Positions 34,725-43,361 of a DNA stretch of 64,000 bases are shown here, piece by piece. Each line of letters opens with the position of its first letter. Position 1 is the first letter of the stretch. This DNA is from JALUZX01 sp964561605. GTDB lineage: Bacteria; Planctomycetota; UBA1135; JALUZX01. The stretch covers positions 124,001 to 188,000 of the forward strand of contig CAZLQD010000010.1 in assembly GCA_964561605.1 (NCBI GenBank). The letters are read 5' to 3'. The notes under the pieces are model-generated. The model had not been told where the DNA came from, did no database searches, and saw nothing but the letters and a program-made list of their open reading frames with translations. The translations under genes and the position numbers were made by a program.

Positions 34725-36209
34725 TCAGGCTCCGGCTTCCGCCAGGAGTTTCTTGCCCTTCTCCACGGCCTCTTCGATGTTTCCCACCATGTAGAAGGCC
34801 TGTTCCGGCAGGTCGTCGTGCTTCCCTTCCAGGATCTCCTTGAAGGAACGGACCGTGTCGGTCATGGGCACGAACCGCCCGGGCGTGCCGGTGAACTGCT
34901 CGGCCACGAAGAAGGGCTGGGAGAGGAACCGCTGGATGCGCCGGGCCCTCTTCACCACGAGCTTGTCCTCGTCGGAGAGCTCCTCCATGCCCAGGATGGC
35001 GATGATGTCCTTGAGGTCGTGGTAACGCTGGAGGACCCGCTGGACCTCCCGGGCCACCTGGTAGTGTTCTTCCCCCACCGTCTCGGGGGTGAGCATCTTG
35101 GAAGTGGACTTCAGGGGATCCACAGCCGGGTAGATGCCGAGCTCCGCGATCTGGCGTTCCAGGATGATCGTGGAGTCCAGGTGGGCGAAGGTGGCCACGG
35201 GGGCCGGATCGGTGATGTCGTCGGCCGGCACGTAGATGGCCTGCATGGAGGTGACCGATCCCTTCGTGGTGGAGGTGATCCGCTCCTGGAGTTCGCCCAT
35301 CTCCGAGGCCATGGTGGGCTGGTAGCCCACGGCCGAAGGCATACGTCCCAGGAGGGCCGACACCTCGGAGCCCGCCTGGACGAAGCGGAAGATGTTGTCG
35401 ATGAAGAGGAGGACGTCCTTTCCCTCGGTGTCGCGGAAGTACTCCGCCATGGTGAGACCCGAGAGGCCCACCCTGAGCCTGGCCCCGGGGGGCTCGTTCA
35501 TCTGGCCGAAGACGAGAACCGCATTGTCCAACACCGAGGCCTTGGTCCCGTCGGGAAGGGAGTATTCCGCTTCGGCCATCTCCAGCCAGAGGTCGTTCCC
35601 TTCGCGGGTCCTCTCCCCGACGCCGCAGAATACGGAGAAGCCCCCCTTCTCCACGGCGGTGATCCGGATCAGCTCCTGGATGAGGACGGTCTTGCCCACC
35701 CCTGCGCCTCCGAAGAGGCCCACCTTGCCGCCCTTGGCGAAGGGGCAGAGAAGGTCCACCACCTTGAGGCCCGTCTCGAAGACCTCAGAGATGGCCTGCT
35801 GCTCCTCGAAGCTCGGCGGATGCCTGTGGATGGGCCAGCGCTCCCGGGTCTCCACCGGGCCCAGGATCTCGCCCGTCCTCGGGTGGGCCACCCCCTCCTC
35901 CAGGGGACGGCCGAGAAGGTCGAAGAGGCGGCCCATGGTCTCCTTGCCCACGGGGACCGTGATGGAATCCCCCGTGTCCACGGCCTCCATGCCCCGGACC
36001 AGTCCGTCCGTGGAGGCCATGGCCACGCACCGGACCGTGTCGTCGCCCAGGTGCTGGGCCACCTCGAGGACCAGGTCGATCTTCTTCTCCTCGTCCTTGA
36101 TGGTCACGGCGTTGAAGATGGCCGGCAGGTGCCCGTCCGCGAAGCGGACGTCCACGACCGGGCCGAAGACCTGGAGGACCTTACCGATGTGGTTGTTTTC
36201 GCCTGTCAC
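34725..36209 (-). CDS. atpD: ATP synthase F1 subunit beta
   Basis: 494 residues from GTG 36209. P-loop GGAGVGKT, GERTREGNDL with the catalytic Glu, LLFIDNIFRFVQAGSEVSALLGRMPSAVGYQP, and the DELSEED-like helix as MEELSDEDK are all intact. It is the catalytic subunit that makes ATP in the F1 hexamer. Confidence 0.98.
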   Translation of the reverse strand: MTGENNHIGKVLQVFGPVVDVRFADGHLPAIFNAVTIKDEEKKIDLVLEVAQHLGDDTVRCVAMASTDGLVRGMEAVDTGDSITVPVGKETMGRLFDLLGRPLEEGVAHPRTGEILGPVETRERWPIHRHPPSFEEQQAISEVFETGLKVVDLLCPFAKGGKVGLFGGAGVGKTVLIQELIRITAVEKGGFSVFCGVGERTREGNDLWLEMAEAEYSLPDGTKASVLDNAVLVFGQMNEPPGARLRVGLSGLTMAEYFRDTEGKDVLLFIDNIFRFVQAGSEVSALLGRMPSAVGYQPTMASEMGELQERITSTTKGSVTSMQAIYVPADDITDPAPVATFAHLDSTIILERQIAELGIYPAVDPLKSTSKMLTPETVGEEHYQVAREVQRVLQRYHDLKDIIAILGMEELSDEDKLVVKRARRIQRFLSQPFFVAEQFTGTPGRFVPMTDTVRSFKEILEGKHDDLPEQAFYMVGNIEEAVEKGKKLLAEAGA

Positions 36210-36233
36210 TTTACTCGTTCTCCCGATATCCCG

Positions 36234-37103
36234 TCAGCGGAGCGCCTCGGCCCCGCCCACGATATCCAGAAGCTCCTTGGTGATGGATTCCTGCCTGGCC
36301 CGGTTGTAGGTCCTGACCAGGGAGGCCTGCATGTCGCCCGCCGCGTCGGTGGCGTTCTTCATGGAAACCCTTCGGCTCGCATACTCCGAGGTGAGGGACT
36401 CCGCCATGGCGTGGAAGACCTGGACCTCCAGGAACCTGGGAAGGAGGGAGGAGAGAATCTCCCCCGGCCCGGGTTCCAGGATGTAGTCCACGGCCTCCCT
36501 CTCCTCCTCTCCCGCACCCAGCTCGTCCGGGTCCAAGGGAAGGAGACTCTCCACGGTGGGCTCGTAGCGAACCATGGAACGAAAGAGGGTATAGACGATC
36601 CGGACGTGGGCCGTCTCCCCGGAGAGGAAATCCTCCACCAGGGCGGAGGCCACCCGCCGGGCCGTGCGGAAATCGGCCTTCTCCAGGGGCGGGTCCTGGA
36701 ACCAGGCCTTCACGGGAAGGCCCTTCTTCTTGAGCCAGGAGGCCCCCTTCCTTCCGAAGACGTAGAAGAGGGGTTCCTCCTCCAGGCTCTCCAGGTGCCT
36801 CTCCAGGAGATGGAGGATGTTGGTGTTGTAGGCCCCGCAGAGGCCCCGGTCCGAGGTGACAAGGAGGATCCCCGCCTTTCCCCCACCGCCGGAACGGAAG
36901 AGTTCCTGCCCCTTCCTGGCCTCCGGGGAGGCCGCCAGGCGGGCCACCATGGACCGGATCGACCGGGCGTAAGGGTGGATGGACTCGGCCCTGGCCTGGA
37001 ACCTGCGGAGCTTGGTGGTGGCCACCATCTCCATGGCCCTGGTGATCTGCCGGATGTTCTGGACCGACTTGATCCGGCCTTTGAGTTCCCTGACGTTGGC
37101 CAT
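36234..37103 (-). CDS. atpG: ATP synthase F1 subunit gamma
   Basis: 289 residues. The N-terminal helix (LKGRIKSVQNIRQITRAMEMVATTKLRR) and C-terminal helix (ATDAAGDMQASLVRTYNRARQESITKELLDIVGGAEAL) that form the rotating coiled coil are both typical. SDRGLCGAYN is the conserved middle motif. It lies between atpA and atpD. Confidence 0.97.
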   Translation of the reverse strand: MANVRELKGRIKSVQNIRQITRAMEMVATTKLRRFQARAESIHPYARSIRSMVARLAASPEARKGQELFRSGGGGKAGILLVTSDRGLCGAYNTNILHLLERHLESLEEEPLFYVFGRKGASWLKKKGLPVKAWFQDPPLEKADFRTARRVASALVEDFLSGETAHVRIVYTLFRSMVRYEPTVESLLPLDPDELGAGEEEREAVDYILEPGPGEILSSLLPRFLEVQVFHAMAESLTSEYASRRVSMKNATDAAGDMQASLVRTYNRARQESITKELLDIVGGAEALR

Positions 37104-37111
37104 GACCTAGC

Positions 37112-38677
37112 TCAATTCTCCCCTTCCGGCTTTCCGTAACCCTCCCTCTCCTTGCACTCTTCGACGGCTTTGTCCAGGGCCGCCCGGATCTCGTCGGTCC
37201 ACTTCCCCTCGGTCCGGAGCTTCTCCAGGACGGAGGCGTAGTTCTCCCGGAGAAAGGCCACGTAGGCCTTCTCGAACTCCTGGATCTTCGCCGTGGGAAG
37301 GTCGTCCAGGGCCCCGGAGGTCCCGGCGTAGATCACGGCGATCTGTTCCTCCACCGGGACGGGCTGGAACTGGCCCTGCTTGAGAAGCTCCACGAGCTTC
37401 TCTCCCCGGTTGAGCAACTGCTGGGTGGCCTTGTCCAGGTCCGACCCGAACTGTGCGAAAGCGGCGAGTTCCCGGTACTGGGCCAGGTTGATCCGGAGCC
37501 CGCCGGCCACCTTCTTCATGGCCGGCACCTGGGCGGAACCACCCACCCGGGAGACCGAAATCCCCACGTTCACGCCCGGGCGGACACCGGCGTTGAAGAG
37601 GCCCGACTCCAGGAAGATCTGGCCGTCGGTGATGGAGATCACGTTCGTGGGGATGTAGGCCGAGACGTCGCCCTCCTGGGTCTCCACCACGGGGAGGGCC
37701 GTGAGGGAGCCGCCGCCCTTTGCGTCGGAGAGCTTCGCCGCCCTCTCCAGGAGCCTGGAGTGGAGGTTGAAGATGTCCCCGGGGAAGGCCTCCCGGCCGG
37801 GCGGCCGGCGAAGCAGGAGCATGACCTGCCTGTAGGCGATGGCCTGCTTGTAGAGGTCGTCGTACATGATCACCACGTGGCGCCCCTCGTCCCGGAGGCG
37901 CTCCCCCATGGCGGCCCCTGCATAAGGGGCGATGAACTGCATGGAGGCCTCCTGGGAGGCGGGGGCGGAGACCACGATGGTGTAGTCCATGGCGCCGTAC
38001 TCGGAGAGCTTCTCCACGACGGACTTCACGGTGGACTGTTTCTGGCCGACGGCAACGTAGATGCAGATCACCTGGTCGGGGTTTTCGGGATCCCCTCCCC
38101 CGGTGCTCTTCTGGTTCAGGATCGTGTCCAGGAGGAGGGCCGTCTTTCCCGTCTGCCTGTCGCCGATGATCAGCTCGCGCTGGCCCCGGCCGATGGGGAT
38201 CATGGAATCGATGGCCTTGATGCCCGTCTGGAGGGGCTCCTTCACGGGCTGGCGCTCCGGGACGGAGGGAGCCCTCCCTTCGATCGGGCGGAGGTCGGAC
38301 TCGGTCCAGGGGATGGGCCCCTTTCCGTCCAGGGGCCGCCCCAGGGAGTCCACGACCCGCCCGCAGAGCTGGAGCCCCGTGGGGACCGAGATGATCCGGC
38401 CCGTGGTCCGGACCGTGTCCCCTTCCTTCACGCTGGCGGCGTCCCCCAGCAACACGGCCCCCACGTTGTCTTCCTCCAGGTTGAGGGCAACGCCCATCAC
38501 CTCGTTGGGGAACTCCAAGAGCTCGGACATCATGCAGTCGTCCAGGCCGTAGATCCGGGCCACCCCGTCCCCCACCTGGAGGACGGTGCCCACACTACTC
38601 ATGGAGGTCCCCCCTTCGAACCCTTCGATCTCGCTCTTGAGAACCGAAGTCACTTCAGAGGGTTTCAGGTCCGCCAT
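37112..38677 (-). CDS. atpA: ATP synthase F1 subunit alpha
   Basis: 521 residues. P-loop GDRQTGKTAL, the VGQKQSTV and IAPYAGAAMGE blocks, DDLYKQAIAYRQ and the arginine-finger region ISVSRVGGSAQ are present. It is a non-catalytic nucleotide-binding subunit of F1. Length is normal. Confidence 0.98.
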   Translation of the reverse strand: MADLKPSEVTSVLKSEIEGFEGGTSMSSVGTVLQVGDGVARIYGLDDCMMSELLEFPNEVMGVALNLEEDNVGAVLLGDAASVKEGDTVRTTGRIISVPTGLQLCGRVVDSLGRPLDGKGPIPWTESDLRPIEGRAPSVPERQPVKEPLQTGIKAIDSMIPIGRGQRELIIGDRQTGKTALLLDTILNQKSTGGGDPENPDQVICIYVAVGQKQSTVKSVVEKLSEYGAMDYTIVVSAPASQEASMQFIAPYAGAAMGERLRDEGRHVVIMYDDLYKQAIAYRQVMLLLRRPPGREAFPGDIFNLHSRLLERAAKLSDAKGGGSLTALPVVETQEGDVSAYIPTNVISITDGQIFLESGLFNAGVRPGVNVGISVSRVGGSAQVPAMKKVAGGLRINLAQYRELAAFAQFGSDLDKATQQLLNRGEKLVELLKQGQFQPVPVEEQIAVIYAGTSGALDDLPTAKIQEFEKAYVAFLRENYASVLEKLRTEGKWTDEIRAALDKAVEECKEREGYGKPEGEN

Positions 38678-38698
38678 TTCGATTCCGATCTCCTTGTA

Positions 38699-39235
38699 TC
38701 AAAGAGGAACCCCCAGGAGGCGTCGCCGCAACTCCTCCAGCCGGCCCGCCGCGCTGGAGTCGAAGAGCTTCCCCGCCACCCGGACCCGGGCCCCGGCCAG
38801 AAGCTCCGGCCTCTCCCGGACCTCCAGAATCACCTTCTTCTTCCCCAGCTTCTCCGCCAGGGCCTCGGACAGACGAAGCCTGGCCTCCTCGTCGAGGGGC
38901 CGGGCCGTCTCCACCACGCCTTCCACCGCACCCTGGGCCTCCAGGTAGAGGTCGTGGAAGTTCCGGCAGATCAAGGGAAGGGAGCTCTCCCTCCGCCTTC
39001 TTACGGTCATCTTTAGAAAGTTCCCCACCAGGCCTTCCAGCCCGCCGAGGACCTTCCCAAGGACCTGGAGTTTCTTTTCCTTGGGGACCACAGGGTCGGC
39101 CAGGAAAGAACGGAAGGCCTTCTCGCCCAGGGCGGCCGCCAGGGTCTCCATCTTTCCCCCCACGGATTCGGCCTCCCCTCTCTCGAGGGCCGCCTCCAGG
39201 AGGGCCTTGGCGTATCTTCTCTCCAGGACGCCCAC
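38699..39235 (-). CDS. atpH: ATP synthase F1 subunit delta
   Basis: 178 residues from GTG 39235. The N-terminal RRYAKALLEAALERGE and the C-terminal family block (KKKVILEVRERPELLAGARVRVAGKLFDSS) identify the stator-linking OSCP/delta subunit. It starts 5 bp after atpF. Confidence 0.95.
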   Translation of the reverse strand: MGVLERRYAKALLEAALERGEAESVGGKMETLAAALGEKAFRSFLADPVVPKEKKLQVLGKVLGGLEGLVGNFLKMTVRRRRESSLPLICRNFHDLYLEAQGAVEGVVETARPLDEEARLRLSEALAEKLGKKKVILEVRERPELLAGARVRVAGKLFDSSAAGRLEELRRRLLGVPL

Positions 39236-39239
39236 GGTC

Positions 39240-39788
39240 CTACCCTTCCCGCCCGGTTCCGCCGACCAGTTCCTGCACGAAGGAACGGTGGACCTCGTCG
39301 TCCACGTCCCTCTCCAGGACCTTTCCGGCCGTCCGGATGGTCAGGTCCACCACCTCGGCACGGATCTCGGAAAGGGCCTTCCGCTTTTCCTGGTCGATCG
39401 CCGCACGGGCGCGCTCCAGGAGGCGGGCCGCCTCCTCCTTGGCCTTCTCCTGCTGCTCCCGGACCAGCGCGTCCGCCTTGGCCCGCGCCTCCGCCAGGAG
39501 GGCTTCCTGCTTGGCCTTCAGGCCCGCCAGTTCCTCCTGGATCCTTGCCTTGGCGGCTTCGGCCTCTTCCCTGGCACGCTCGGCCGCCTTGGCGTCCTCC
39601 TGGACCTTCTGGTCCAGGTTGTCCAGGGCGCGGGCGATGGGGCCGAAGACGAACTTGATCATCAAGGGAAGGGCGACGAGGAAGATCACCCAGGTCCAGA
39701 AAGCCGTGCCCCACTGGTGGGGATCCAGGGGATTGAACCCCCCGGCGGTGCCTTCCGCCTCCGCCAGAAACGCAAGCAGTCCCAGCAC
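39240..39788 (-). CDS. atpF: ATP synthase Fo subunit b
   Basis: 182 residues. One N-terminal membrane helix (AFWTWVIFLVALPLMIKFVFGP) is followed by a long charged, Ala-rich coiled coil (DAKAAERAREEAEAAKARIQ and onward). It is the peripheral stalk linking Fo to delta. Only one b-type gene is present, so the stalk is probably a homodimer. Confidence 0.95.
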   Translation of the reverse strand: MLGLLAFLAEAEGTAGGFNPLDPHQWGTAFWTWVIFLVALPLMIKFVFGPIARALDNLDQKVQEDAKAAERAREEAEAAKARIQEELAGLKAKQEALLAEARAKADALVREQQEKAKEEAARLLERARAAIDQEKRKALSEIRAEVVDLTIRTAGKVLERDVDDEVHRSFVQELVGGTGREG

Positions 39789-39848
39789 TTCCAGCCCCCT
39801 TTCACCAAGGGGTCCCCTCCGGGCCGGGGGCCCGGAGGAAGGACCGGT

Positions 39849-40100
39849 CTACTTGAGCGCCAGAAGCAGGGTCACCACCACGGCGAAAAGGGCGATCCCT
39901 TCGATCAGAGCCGAGAGGATCAGGGAGCCGCCCCGGATGTCCGAGGCCGCCTCGGGCTGGCGGCCGATGCCCTCGTTGGCCGAGGCGCCGATCTTGCCGA
40001 TCCCGATGCCCGCGCCGATCACGGCGATGCCCGCGCCGAAACCGGCGGCCAGGTGGGAGGCCAGGAAGGCCCCTGCTTCAAGGAGAAAGAGTCCCAGCAT
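39849..40100 (-). CDS. atpE: ATP synthase Fo subunit c
   Basis: 83 residues forming a two-helix hairpin with the polar loop RQPEA. Helix one has the Gly motif GAGIGIGKIG. The ion-binding carboxylate is the Glu of SALIEGIALF in helix two. The position that is Gln in Na+-binding rings is Ile here, and the residue after the Glu is Gly rather than Ser, so this looks like a proton-type ring. Confidence 0.96.
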   Translation of the reverse strand: MLGLFLLEAGAFLASHLAAGFGAGIAVIGAGIGIGKIGASANEGIGRQPEAASDIRGGSLILSALIEGIALFAVVVTLLLALK

Positions 40101-40174
40101 CTTTTTCCGCTCCTGTTTGCTTTCCGTTGCTTTTCGTCAGTTTTCCTTACACCGTGAATCCGCGGTCTCCGCGG

Positions 40175-40987
40175 CTAGTGCTCCGGATGCATGTACATCG
40201 CAGTGAATACGATGGTCAGGATCGTGAAGATGTAGGCCTGGAGGAGGGCCACGAAAGACTCCACGATCATGATGAAGACGGCGAACCCGACCGAGGGTAC
40301 GGCCAGGGCGTAGGCCAGCTTCCCGATCATCCCGGCGAAGAAGAAGATGAGGCCGAGGAAGCTCAGGAGGGCAAGGTGCCCCCCCGTCATGTTGGCGAAG
40401 AGACGAATCATCAAGGCGAAGGCCTTGAAGAAGATCCCGATGAATTCCAGGAGGAACATCAGGGGGAAGAGCCAGGCGGGAAGGCCGTGGGGCACCAGGC
40501 CCTTGAAGAAGCCCACCACGCCGTTCTCCTTCATGCCGGCGCCGAAGAAGAGGGCCAGGCTCGTGGCGGCCATGGCGCCCGTCACGTAGAGGGATCCCGT
40601 GGCGGCCACCCCCGAGGGCACGAGCCCCAGGAGATTCATGAAGGCGATGAAGAAGAAGAGGTAGAGGAAGTAGGGAAGGAACTTCCTCCCGTCCTCCCTC
40701 CCCATGATGGGGTAGACCATCTCCTCCCGGATCCAGATCACCCAGCCCCGGAAGATCCTGGCGAAGAACCCGGGCCGCTCCAGGTGGAGGCGGGTCCGCA
40801 AGGCGCCGAAGATGAGGACCATCAACAGGAGGGCGATGACCTGGAAGATCTGGAAGTTGAAGACGGGAATCCCGGCCACGCTCCCGATCTGGTGGGGCAG
40901 GATGTGGTGGAAGAGGGACATGAAGACCGCCCCCCCCTCCGCCCCAGCGGAGTGGGCTCCCGATGCAGCTTGCGCCAGGAAAACCAC
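40175..40987 (-). CDS. atpB: ATP synthase Fo subunit a
   Basis: 270 residues from GTG 40987, directly after the TAA of the upstream small membrane gene. Multiple membrane helices are seen. The essential Arg lies in FALMIRLFANMTGGHLAL, followed by the C-terminal helix pair with VESFVALLQAYIFTILTIVF. It forms the proton half-channels against the c-ring. Confidence 0.96.
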   Translation of the reverse strand: MVFLAQAASGAHSAGAEGGAVFMSLFHHILPHQIGSVAGIPVFNFQIFQVIALLLMVLIFGALRTRLHLERPGFFARIFRGWVIWIREEMVYPIMGREDGRKFLPYFLYLFFFIAFMNLLGLVPSGVAATGSLYVTGAMAATSLALFFGAGMKENGVVGFFKGLVPHGLPAWLFPLMFLLEFIGIFFKAFALMIRLFANMTGGHLALLSFLGLIFFFAGMIGKLAYALAVPSVGFAVFIMIVESFVALLQAYIFTILTIVFTAMYMHPEH

Positions 40988-41461
40988 TTAGGCTTGCCCT
41001 CCTGCTTGGATGTCTCCGGGACTTCCTTCCGTCCCGCGCCGCCCCGCCGGGGACGGAGAACCGGCCTTCTTGCCCTTCCTCAGGAACCAGGTGTAGGTTC
41101 CGCCGCAAACCAGGGCCGTTCCCAGGTATCCCAGGGCGAAGCCCACCGGGTTACCCAGGAAGGCACTATATCGGGCAAGGATGGTGCCCCCTGCAAGAAA
41201 AAAAAGGTTGAGGAGGAACCCTCCCGCCAGGGCGGCCATGAAGTGGGTGCCGCTCCGGTCCAGGGAGTGGTATTTCCAGAAGAAGACCGCCAGGGCCACC
41301 GCTCCCGCGGCCAGGATCCCGGCGAAGAGACAGCGGCGGAGGCCCCCTCCCGGAGGGACGAGGAACCAGGCCCCTCCCAGGGCAGAAGCCCAGAGGAAGA
41401 CTCCCGCGGCCAGGGCCGGGACGACCCGGACTCCATCCTTTCTCTCCCCTTGGCTGCTCAC
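40988..41461 (-). CDS. Small membrane protein of the atp operon (AtpI-like)
   Basis: 157 residues from GTG 41461, overlapping the previous stop as GTGA. Four hydrophobic segments are visible (LAAGVFLWASALGGAWFLV, CLFAGILAAGAVALAVFFW, FMAALAGGFLLNLFFLAGG, VGFALGYLGTALVCGGTYTW), then a charged polar tail. Placement directly before atpB and topology fit the poorly conserved AtpI/UncI group, which assists c-ring assembly. Sequence alone is not decisive. Confidence 0.75.
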   Translation of the reverse strand: MSSQGERKDGVRVVPALAAGVFLWASALGGAWFLVPPGGGLRRCLFAGILAAGAVALAVFFWKYHSLDRSGTHFMAALAGGFLLNLFFLAGGTILARYSAFLGNPVGFALGYLGTALVCGGTYTWFLRKGKKAGSPSPAGRRGTEGSPGDIQAGGQA

Positions 41462-41733
41462 GGTGAGGAATCCTTTCCTTTCGTCTTTCTCCCCCCCTTC
41501 CCCTTCCCCGGAGGAAAGACACTGTAATAGAGCTTCACGAAGCCTGCCGCCGCCCCCAGGAAGATTCCCAGGATCATCAGGAAGGGGTAGGTGCCGGCCC
41601 ACTTGTCCGCCAGATAGCCCAGGGCGCCGAAGGCCAGGAAGGTGAAGGCGAACTCGATCCCCAGGGAGGAGTACTTCCCGAACTCCACCACCCACGAGGG
41701 GGGCCGCCGACCAGGATCCCGCCGGGGGGTCAC
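41458..41733 (-). CDS. AtpZ/AtpQ-like FoF1 accessory membrane protein
   Basis: 91 residues from GTG 41733, with GGAGG 5 nt upstream. Two membrane helices (IEFAFTFLAFGALGYLADKWAGT and LMILGIFLGAAAGFVKLYY) match the PF09527 family found at the head of atp operons, implicated in Fo assembly or ion transport. It is the promoter-proximal gene of the operon. Confidence 0.8.
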   Translation of the reverse strand: MTPRRDPGRRPPSWVVEFGKYSSLGIEFAFTFLAFGALGYLADKWAGTYPFLMILGIFLGAAAGFVKLYYSVFPPGKGKGGRKTKGKDSSP

Positions 41734-41771
41734 GAAACCTCCAATGGATCTTCCCTCTCTCCGGCAGGGGG

Positions 41772-41800
41772 ATTATGGCCGCCCCTTCCCATGGAGCCAA
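41772..41800 (-). promoter_or_regulatory. Sigma-70-type promoter of the atp operon
   Basis: On the minus strand TTGGCT (41795-41800) and CATAAT (41772-41777) are separated by 17 bp. Transcription would start about 30 bp before the GTG of the AtpZ-like gene. The element lies in the 120-bp divergent region shared with hslU. Confidence 0.55.
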
Positions 41801-41853
41801 CATCGGGTAGCCTGGGCCCGCTTTTTTCCCTACGTCTCCCCATGGAGGAAGCG

Positions 41854-43356
41854 ATGCACGACATGAAGGACCTTACGCCCAGGAGGATCGTGGAGCTCCT
41901 GGACGAGCACATCGTGGGACAGGACAAGGCCAAGAGGGCCGTTGCCGTGGCCCTTCGCAACCGCTGGCGGCGCCAGCAGCTCCCCCCCGACGAGGCGGCC
42001 GAGATCTACCCCAAGAACATCCTCCTCGTGGGCCCCACGGGTGTGGGGAAGACCGAGATCGCCCGCCGGCTCGCCGCCCTGGCCAAGGCACCCTTCCTCA
42101 AAGTGGAGGCCTCCCGCTTCTCCGAAGTGGGCTACCACGGCCGGGACGTGGAGAGCATGGTCCGTGACCTGGTGGAGGCATCCATCGCCATGGTCCGCCG
42201 GGAAGAGGCCGAACGGGTGGCCCGGGAGGCGGCCCGGGCCGCCGAGGAGAGGCTCTTCCGGGCCCTGGCCAGGGCCAGGGGCCTGGAGGAAGAAGAGGAA
42301 GAGGGGGAAGACCTGGAGGAGGGAAGCCTCTCCTGGCAGATCCAACAGATGCAACTCTTCCCGACGGACAACAACGAGTGGCTCACCCCCCCGCCGCCCA
42401 CGGACCTGGAGGGGGACGAGGCAGGAGAGGAGGAAGACCGGGAGACCCGGGAAGAGAAGGCCCGCCGGCGGGAGGAACGGGAGAAGCTCCTGGAGAGCCT
42501 GAGAAAGGGGGAGTTGGACCGGGAGGAGATCGAGATCCCCCTGGAGGACAAGACCAAGCCCACTCTCGACATCCAGTCCGGCCAGGGCACGGAGTCCATG
42601 GCCATCGACACCAGGGCACTCCAGGAGATCTGGGGGAGGGCCGCCGGACCGAGATACAAGTTGCGGCGCCTCACCGTGAGGGAGGCCCGGGCGGCCCTGA
42701 TCGAAGAGGAGACGGACAAGCTGATCGACAAGGAGGGCATGATCCAGAAGGCCCTGGATCGTTGCGAGAACGACGGGATCATCTTCCTCGACGAGATCGA
42801 CAAGATCGTGGGCTCCAACCCCACGGAGGGCCCCGACGTCTCCAGGGAAGGCGTTCAGCGGGACCTCCTGCCCATCGTGGAAGGGACCAGCGTCTTCACC
42901 AAGTACGGCTACGTCCGGACGGATCACATCCTCTTCATCGGGGCGGGGGCCTTCTCCACGGCCAGGCCCTCGGACCTCATCCCGGAACTCCAGGGGCGCT
43001 TCCCCGTGAGAGTGGCCCTCAAGTCCCTCTCCAAGGAGGACTTCGCCAGGATCCTGACGGAACCCAGGAACGCCCTGACCAAGCAATACGCCAAGTTGCT
43101 CTCCACCGAGGGCGTGGAACTCGTATTTACTGAGGACGGAATCAAGGCCCTGGCCGAAGCGGCGGCCAAGGCCAACTTCACCACCCAGGACATCGGGGCC
43201 AGGAGGCTCATGACCCTCCTGGAGAAGCTCCTGGAAGAGGTCTCCTTCCGGGCCCCCGAGATGCCCGGGACCAAGGTGGTGGTGGACCAGGCCTTCGTGG
43301 CGGAACGGATCGGCGACGCCGGCGACGACGACGACCTCATGCCCTACAGGATCTGA
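41854..43356 (+). CDS. hslU: ATP-dependent protease ATPase subunit HslU
   Basis: 500 residues from ATG 41854 (MHDMKDLTPRRIVELLDEHIVGQ), chosen because GGAGG lies 5 nt upstream; longer in-frame starts lack a site. Walker A is GPTGVGKT (60-67) and Walker B IIFLDEIDKI (about 309-318). KYGYVRTDHILFIGAGAF and a C-terminal MPYRI resembling the tail that docks into HslV are present. It exceeds the usual 440-470 residues because the intermediate domain holds an acidic insertion (GLEEEEEEGEDLEEG and PPPPTDLEGDEAGEEEDRE). hslV is not adjacent and not in this window. Confidence 0.94.
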   Translation: MHDMKDLTPRRIVELLDEHIVGQDKAKRAVAVALRNRWRRQQLPPDEAAEIYPKNILLVGPTGVGKTEIARRLAALAKAPFLKVEASRFSEVGYHGRDVESMVRDLVEASIAMVRREEAERVAREAARAAEERLFRALARARGLEEEEEEGEDLEEGSLSWQIQQMQLFPTDNNEWLTPPPPTDLEGDEAGEEEDRETREEKARRREEREKLLESLRKGELDREEIEIPLEDKTKPTLDIQSGQGTESMAIDTRALQEIWGRAAGPRYKLRRLTVREARAALIEEETDKLIDKEGMIQKALDRCENDGIIFLDEIDKIVGSNPTEGPDVSREGVQRDLLPIVEGTSVFTKYGYVRTDHILFIGAGAFSTARPSDLIPELQGRFPVRVALKSLSKEDFARILTEPRNALTKQYAKLLSTEGVELVFTEDGIKALAEAAAKANFTTQDIGARRLMTLLEKLLEEVSFRAPEMPGTKVVVDQAFVAERIGDAGDDDDLMPYRI

Positions 43357-43361
43357 GACCC

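Noticed and set aside
39849..40100. Na+-type ATP synthase c-ring
   Set aside because: The Gln and Ser/Thr ligand positions of Na+ rings are Ile and Gly here.
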